A stretch of DNA of 64,000 nucleotides, taken from assembly GCF_905171765.1 (NCBI RefSeq), contig NC_053390.1, forward strand, positions 516,608,852 to 516,672,851, read 5' to 3'. This document shows positions 60,470 to 64,000 of this stretch, in pieces; the stretch's first letter is position 1, and each line of letters starts with the position of its first letter. A model generated the notes under the pieces. The model searched no databases and was not told the DNA's origin. It was given only the letters and a program-made list of their open reading frames with translations. Position numbers and translations under genes: made by a program. The stretch comes from Bufo bufo (Eukaryota > Chordata > Amphibia > Anura > Bufonidae).

Positions 60470-60638
60470 TTAAAAGTAAAAAAAATAATTTTTTGAAAAC
60501 ACAATAAAAAAAATACAAATAAAAAGGAAAAAAAATTGAAAAAAATAAAATAAAAAAGTCTGTGTCCCACAGAGGTCTTTTAAAGACCACTTGGGGACAT
60601 ACAGTGCTGCAAAAAAAATAAATAAATAATAATAATAA

Positions 60639-60686
<48 letters not shown>

Positions 60687-60960
60687 GCAAAAGATGTAAA
60701 ATAAATAAATAAGATACAAGCAAATGAAAACTATAAAAAGGAAAAAGTGCAAAATAAAATTGTTCACTGTCATATTATGTGGCAAAAATATATTTTAGAA
60801 ATAAATAATAAAGTGATGATAAAAAATTTAAAATTCAAAATAAATTAAATACAAATAAAAGGGAAAAAAGGAAAATGTGCAAAATAAAAAAGGTATTTTT
60901 GTAGCAGAAATGTATAAAAAAATAAGTTAAAAAATTATAAATAGTAATATACATAATAAA
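60470..60960. repeat. AT-rich low-complexity block with (TA)n
   Basis: A-rich sequence with AATAAA-like repeats. (AAT)n then (TA)n lie at about 60626-60680. Open frames here (for example FFLFIVFICLYLIY) only reflect composition. Confidence 0.85.
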
Positions 60961-61388
60961 ACAAAAAAAAAACGCCCACACCAACCAAAACCATTACAAT
61001 TATCACCCCATTCATGTGAAACTATACATATTGTATAATAAAACGATCCAACACATATAGGGAACTAATTATAATTTGCATATTTAAATAATGAGCTATA
61101 GTTTGAATAAAAATGACTTAAAAAAAATTCACTATAATGGGGACCGGCTGGAGCACAGTAAATATGCCAAGAGGCGGCCGGACAAAAACTGCTATAAACA
61201 AACTGACAAAGCAAACTGGTCTCAAGAGGCAGAGAAATGCTCAAAACCCTAAATGCTGTTGCGCATTTATAACTAGGGGAGCAAATCCTGCCCATGTGAT
61301 ACGTTGCTAACAGCAATCCCTAGCAAAAATGCATAAAATGGAGGATGCCCGCAACGGACCAGATGTGCCACAAGAACATCCTATACAG
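60961..61388. other. Intronic sequence, no gene seen
   Basis: No recognised feature. Confidence 0.4.
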
Positions 61389-61535
61389 CAGGGATGCTCA
61401 ACCTGCGGCACTCCAGCTGCTGTAAAACTACAACTCCCACCATGCCCGGCTGTAGGCTGATAGCTGTAGGCTGTTCAGGCATGCTGGGAGTTGTAGTTTT
61501 GCAACAGCTGGAGGGCCGCAGGTTGAGTATGCCTG
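61389..61535. mobile_element. hAT MITE, 147 bp
   Basis: CAGGGATGCTCAACCTGCGG ... CAGGTTGAGTATGCCTG with flanks CTATACAG and TTATACAG (7 of 8 identical). Internal AAAACTACAACTCCCACC mirrored by GGGAGTTGTAGTTTTG. Confidence 0.88.
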
Positions 61536-61602
61536 TTATACAGGATAGCCAAATGTGTGGATGTGATTATGTAAAACAAAACACTGCAAAGATTTGGTGC
61601 AC

Positions 61603-62039
61603 TACAATGATAAATGCAATTGACAATATATGGCTAAACCCTCACTGATATTAAAAATGAGACTTTCGCCAATATATTCTTATATCAAGAACATACCGGA
61701 GCCTGAGCACCTCGTCAAGGTCTCTCATAGTGGCACGGGACCTAATGCTAACCTACCTGGGCCGTATGGGCAATTACAGGGGCCGTATGGACTATTACAG
61801 AAGCATAAGGTACGACCCACAGCAATCGACTCCCAGTGCTGTGTGTCGGACCTTATGCTCCTGTAATAGCCCATACAGCGCAGGTAGGTTAGCTTTAGGT
61901 ACCGTGCCACTAAGAGAGACCTTGACTAGCTGCACGGGCTCCGGTATGATCTTGATATAAGAATATATTGGCAAAAGACTCATTTTTAATATCAGAGTGA
62001 GGTTTTAGCCATATAATGTCAATTGCATTTACCGTTGTA
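61603..62039. repeat. Inverted repeat, about 190-bp arms
   Basis: Arms 61603-61800 and 61850-62039 mirror each other (TATGGCTAAACCCTCAC / GTGAGGTTTTAGCCATA; CCAATATATTCTTATATC / GATATAAGAATATATTGG). Frames on opposite strands repeat the same peptide and are not genes. It lies 0.7 kb before a hammerhead-like motif and may be part of the same Penelope-type insertion. Confidence 0.85.
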
Positions 62040-62061
62040 TTCAAATTCTTCTATACAACCA

Positions 62062-62295
62062 TTAAAGGGCTACACAGCACTGTCAACAGTGAAGGGAGCT
62101 AGCTACTACAGCACTGCTTCCATTCAGTTCAACGAAGCAGAGCTGCAGTGACAGGTCCCATCTAGCAGCTCTAGCAATGGCTTCCAGTGACAAAGCTACA
62201 ATGAACAGCTGATAAATGGGGAGCAGGGTGCCCGATCAGCTAGTGATGACCTGAAAATAAGTCATCACTTAAAAAAAGCTTAACAACCCCTGTAA
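62062..62295. mobile_element. TTAA-type MITE, eroded
   Basis: TTAAAGGGCTACACAGCAC at the left. AGCTTAACAACCCCTGTAA at the right. CTAGTGATGACCTGAAAATA resembles other TTAA MITEs. Confidence 0.55.
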
Positions 62296-62746
62296 TATAC
62301 CACACAGGCGCAGTTTCACTATAGTAGAGTGATTTATTCCTAAGCGCCTGCACAGGTGCACAGCGATGTTGAAGCTGTGTGCTTCACTAAATCCGTGCGC
62401 AACCGCAGTGAGAGAGAAGCGGAGCGCTTAAGACTAAGTTTGGACGCATGCACAGTGAATCCCCCGGTCGTGCTATGCACCAAGTTCCAGCGCAGCCGTA
62501 ATAGGCATAATTGGCGCTGGATCACTGTAAGTGTTTGTGCTGCTAGACAGCATGCAGCGCGTCATCCAGGATTACCTATCAGGTCGCACATGAGCAGGGT
62601 CGATTTGGACATGCGATGTGTTTATTGGCCACCTTATAGTGACACATACTTACCTACTGGTTCTCTTTGTGCCCATAGGCTGATTCATCTGTCAATGATG
62701 ATGCAGTAGCCTTTATAAGACTGTTTCTGGCGTCTTTACTCATCTC
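62296..62746. other. Probable Penelope-type flank
   Basis: A GC-richer block with GCACAGTGAATCCCCC and CCAGCGCAGCCG / TTGGCGCTGG inverted pieces, leading into the hammerhead. No coding frame. Confidence 0.4.
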
Positions 62747-62800
62747 TGCCTGTTACCCCTGATGAAGCCAGATTAGCTGGCGAAACTTGTTGGGGGGGCA
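62747..62800 (+). ncRNA. Hammerhead ribozyme-like motif 5
   Basis: Stem I TGCC...CCC pairs with GGG...GGCA across an internal loop. The core is CTGATGA, stem II GCCAG/CTGGC with loop ATTAG (stem starts after one A), GAAA, then CTTGTT. Stem III is A-U and C-G closed by UU. Scission is predicted after U 62791. One of the best-formed copies. Confidence 0.78.
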
Positions 62801-63374
62801 TGAGTTAGGTTTTAAGTTCTGGTCACCATTGCATGTGTGCGCAATTTCAGACTCTCAGAGTGATAGTGTACAATAGAAATTGGGAAAGTGCGCTCCCAGC
62901 TGCTGTTTGTAAACAATATAGCACCTCTGCGCCAAAAACAACCATGGGTACCAGCTAGGTTTAACCACATGTGTTTGTGCTCACTTGGTAATTCACATTA
63001 AGAGTTGGCTTTATTAGATTTATTTTATTAATGAGTCAGTAAAAGTTAAGTTTTAATATCTGGGATAAGATAGGAAATTTTACATTTGCTAACTAGTGGT
63101 CCCGAAAGGCCTATTTACGTTTTTGGATCAAGTACTGTTTTCTTTTAAAACTTCACTTTTATTTTTATTGTTTTAATAAATACTATCCTTATATTCATAT
63201 ATTCATATTGAGACTATGCTACAGACGTTTAAAACTATCAGTGATGCGGATTGGCTCTAGATTCTTTGCTCTTAATGTTATACACACTCATAGTATTACA
63301 TAGCATTTACTGCGACCTTTTTATGTATGGCTCTTTTTTCCTCCTGATTCATGTGTGGCATCTATTGAGAACAA
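62801..63374. other. Sequence downstream of hammerhead 5, no gene
   Basis: AT-rich. Element boundary not found. Nothing else recognised. Confidence 0.4.
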
Positions 63375-63427
63375 AGGGGGGGGGGGAAGGAGGGGGAGGA
63401 CAGAGGGAGAGGAGGGAAGGTGGGGAG
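63375..63427 (+). repeat. G-rich polypurine tract
   Basis: An 11-G run (63376-63386), then AAGGAGGGGGAGGACAG and GGGAAGGTGGGGAG. Several runs of three or more G within 52 bp could form G-quadruplexes on the plus strand or a triplex. Confidence 0.85.
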
Positions 63428-63816
63428 AAATTTGTTCTATTATTTTATTATTTAATACCCTCACTAAAGAGACGATATTTTGGAGGTGTGTCACGATCTA
63501 TTAACTATTACCATTCCCTTGTGTATGGGGACATGTATCGTGCTGGTGCACTAGTAGTACCACCTATTTTTCCTTGATACGTTCCTCCTCTCGCTTATTG
63601 TCAGTCTCTCTCTACCTCCTATGTAAATTCCTCCTCTCACTTTATATCAGGCTCCCTTCATCTCCTATACGCCCCTTGTATCCACTGCCTTCTATGCTAA
63701 CTGCATCCGTTCAGGTCTAAGCCCTATGGTTCGCTACTGCTATACAGTTATCTTTATTGAACTATTGTTTGGGCTTTTCCGCACATCACTGCCTAAAAAC
63801 GCTAACTCTCACACTC
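63428..63816. other. Pyrimidine-rich sequence, no gene seen
   Basis: CTCCTCTC-rich spaced motifs (CCTCCTCTCGCTTATTG, CCTCCTCTCACTTTATA) occur twice at about 63582 and 63629, a local duplication of about 47 bp. Probably part of the insertion carrying hammerhead 6. Confidence 0.45.
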
Positions 63817-63870
63817 CCTGCATCCCGACATGTTTCGCTGTTACACAGCGTCTTCAGGGGATGATGCAGG
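63817..63870 (-). ncRNA. Hammerhead ribozyme-like motif 6
   Basis: Minus strand: stem I CCTGCATCATCCC pairs with GGGATGCAGG apart from a 3-nt bulge. Core CTGAAGA, stem II CGCTG/CAGCG region, GAAA, CATGTC. Stem III A-U, C-G with loop AU and C17, the most common cleavage base. Scission after C 63827. Confidence 0.78.
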
Positions 63871-64000
63871 TTATCCCCTGCATCATCTCCTTTTTTCTTC
63901 TTACATAATACGTTTTACTAAAATGGAGCAATAGTGGAACAAGAAATGCTGCTGTTTTAAAAGATGGTGGTATTTCCTAAAAATAAAAAATAAAACGTTT
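63871..64000. other. Window end, no gene seen
   Basis: Continues the hammerhead 6 flank; ends in A/T-rich sequence. Confidence 0.3.

Noticed and set aside
61630..61983. Small frames with similar peptides on both strands
   Set aside because: They fall in the two arms of the inverted repeat 61603-62039.

Overview
The window looks like intronic DNA of a vertebrate, most probably an anuran amphibian. The organism call is inference. It rests on three exons of a vertebrate gene, on the density of short TTAA- and TWA-flanked elements that I associate with frog genomes, and on Tc1, hAT and Penelope-like copies packed between them.

Host gene: three exons on the minus strand (48777-48847, 22172-22329, 9493-9637) join in phase and encode most of the PH domain of an EFA6/PSD-family ARF6 exchange factor, best matching PSD3. 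The two introns between them are about 26.4 and 12.5 kb. I found neither the Sec7 exons nor the C-terminal coiled-coil exons, so these probably lie outside the window.

Layout: 1-3.4 kb holds two abutting minisatellites (31-bp and 31/32-bp units). 4.9-15.7 kb is MITEs, the last PH exon, a 1.2-kb Penelope-type insertion and a broken Tc1 copy. 15.8-21.6 kb is an old Tc1 copy split by a 4.4-kb Penelope-like element (RT plus GIY-YIG endonuclease), which is itself split by a solo LTR. 22-29.3 kb has the middle PH exon, a 263-bp hammerhead-bearing insertion and a 2.7-kb TTAA element with 348-bp internal repeats. 30-32.8 kb is an 84-bp satellite interrupted by another hammerhead-bearing insertion. 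34.1-39.1 kb is a composite of alternating palindromes, a large inverted duplication and a hAT copy with an exact 8-bp target duplication. 40-48.5 kb is mostly nested MITEs, followed by the first PH exon. 51-59.6 kb has a decayed Tc1 and then two nested Tc1 transposons, both with open DD34E transposase frames. 59.7-64 kb is AT-rich sequence, inverted repeats and two more hammerhead motifs.

The strongest theme is a set of six hammerhead-ribozyme-like motifs (CUGAWGA, stem II, GAAA, very short stem III) in Penelope-type insertions. Three of the host insertions have 14-15 bp target duplications. They differ in sequence outside the core, and several keep a complementary stem I. I see no rRNA or tRNA gene, no CRISPR array and no prokaryotic feature. 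Most open frames in the window are translations of repeats.
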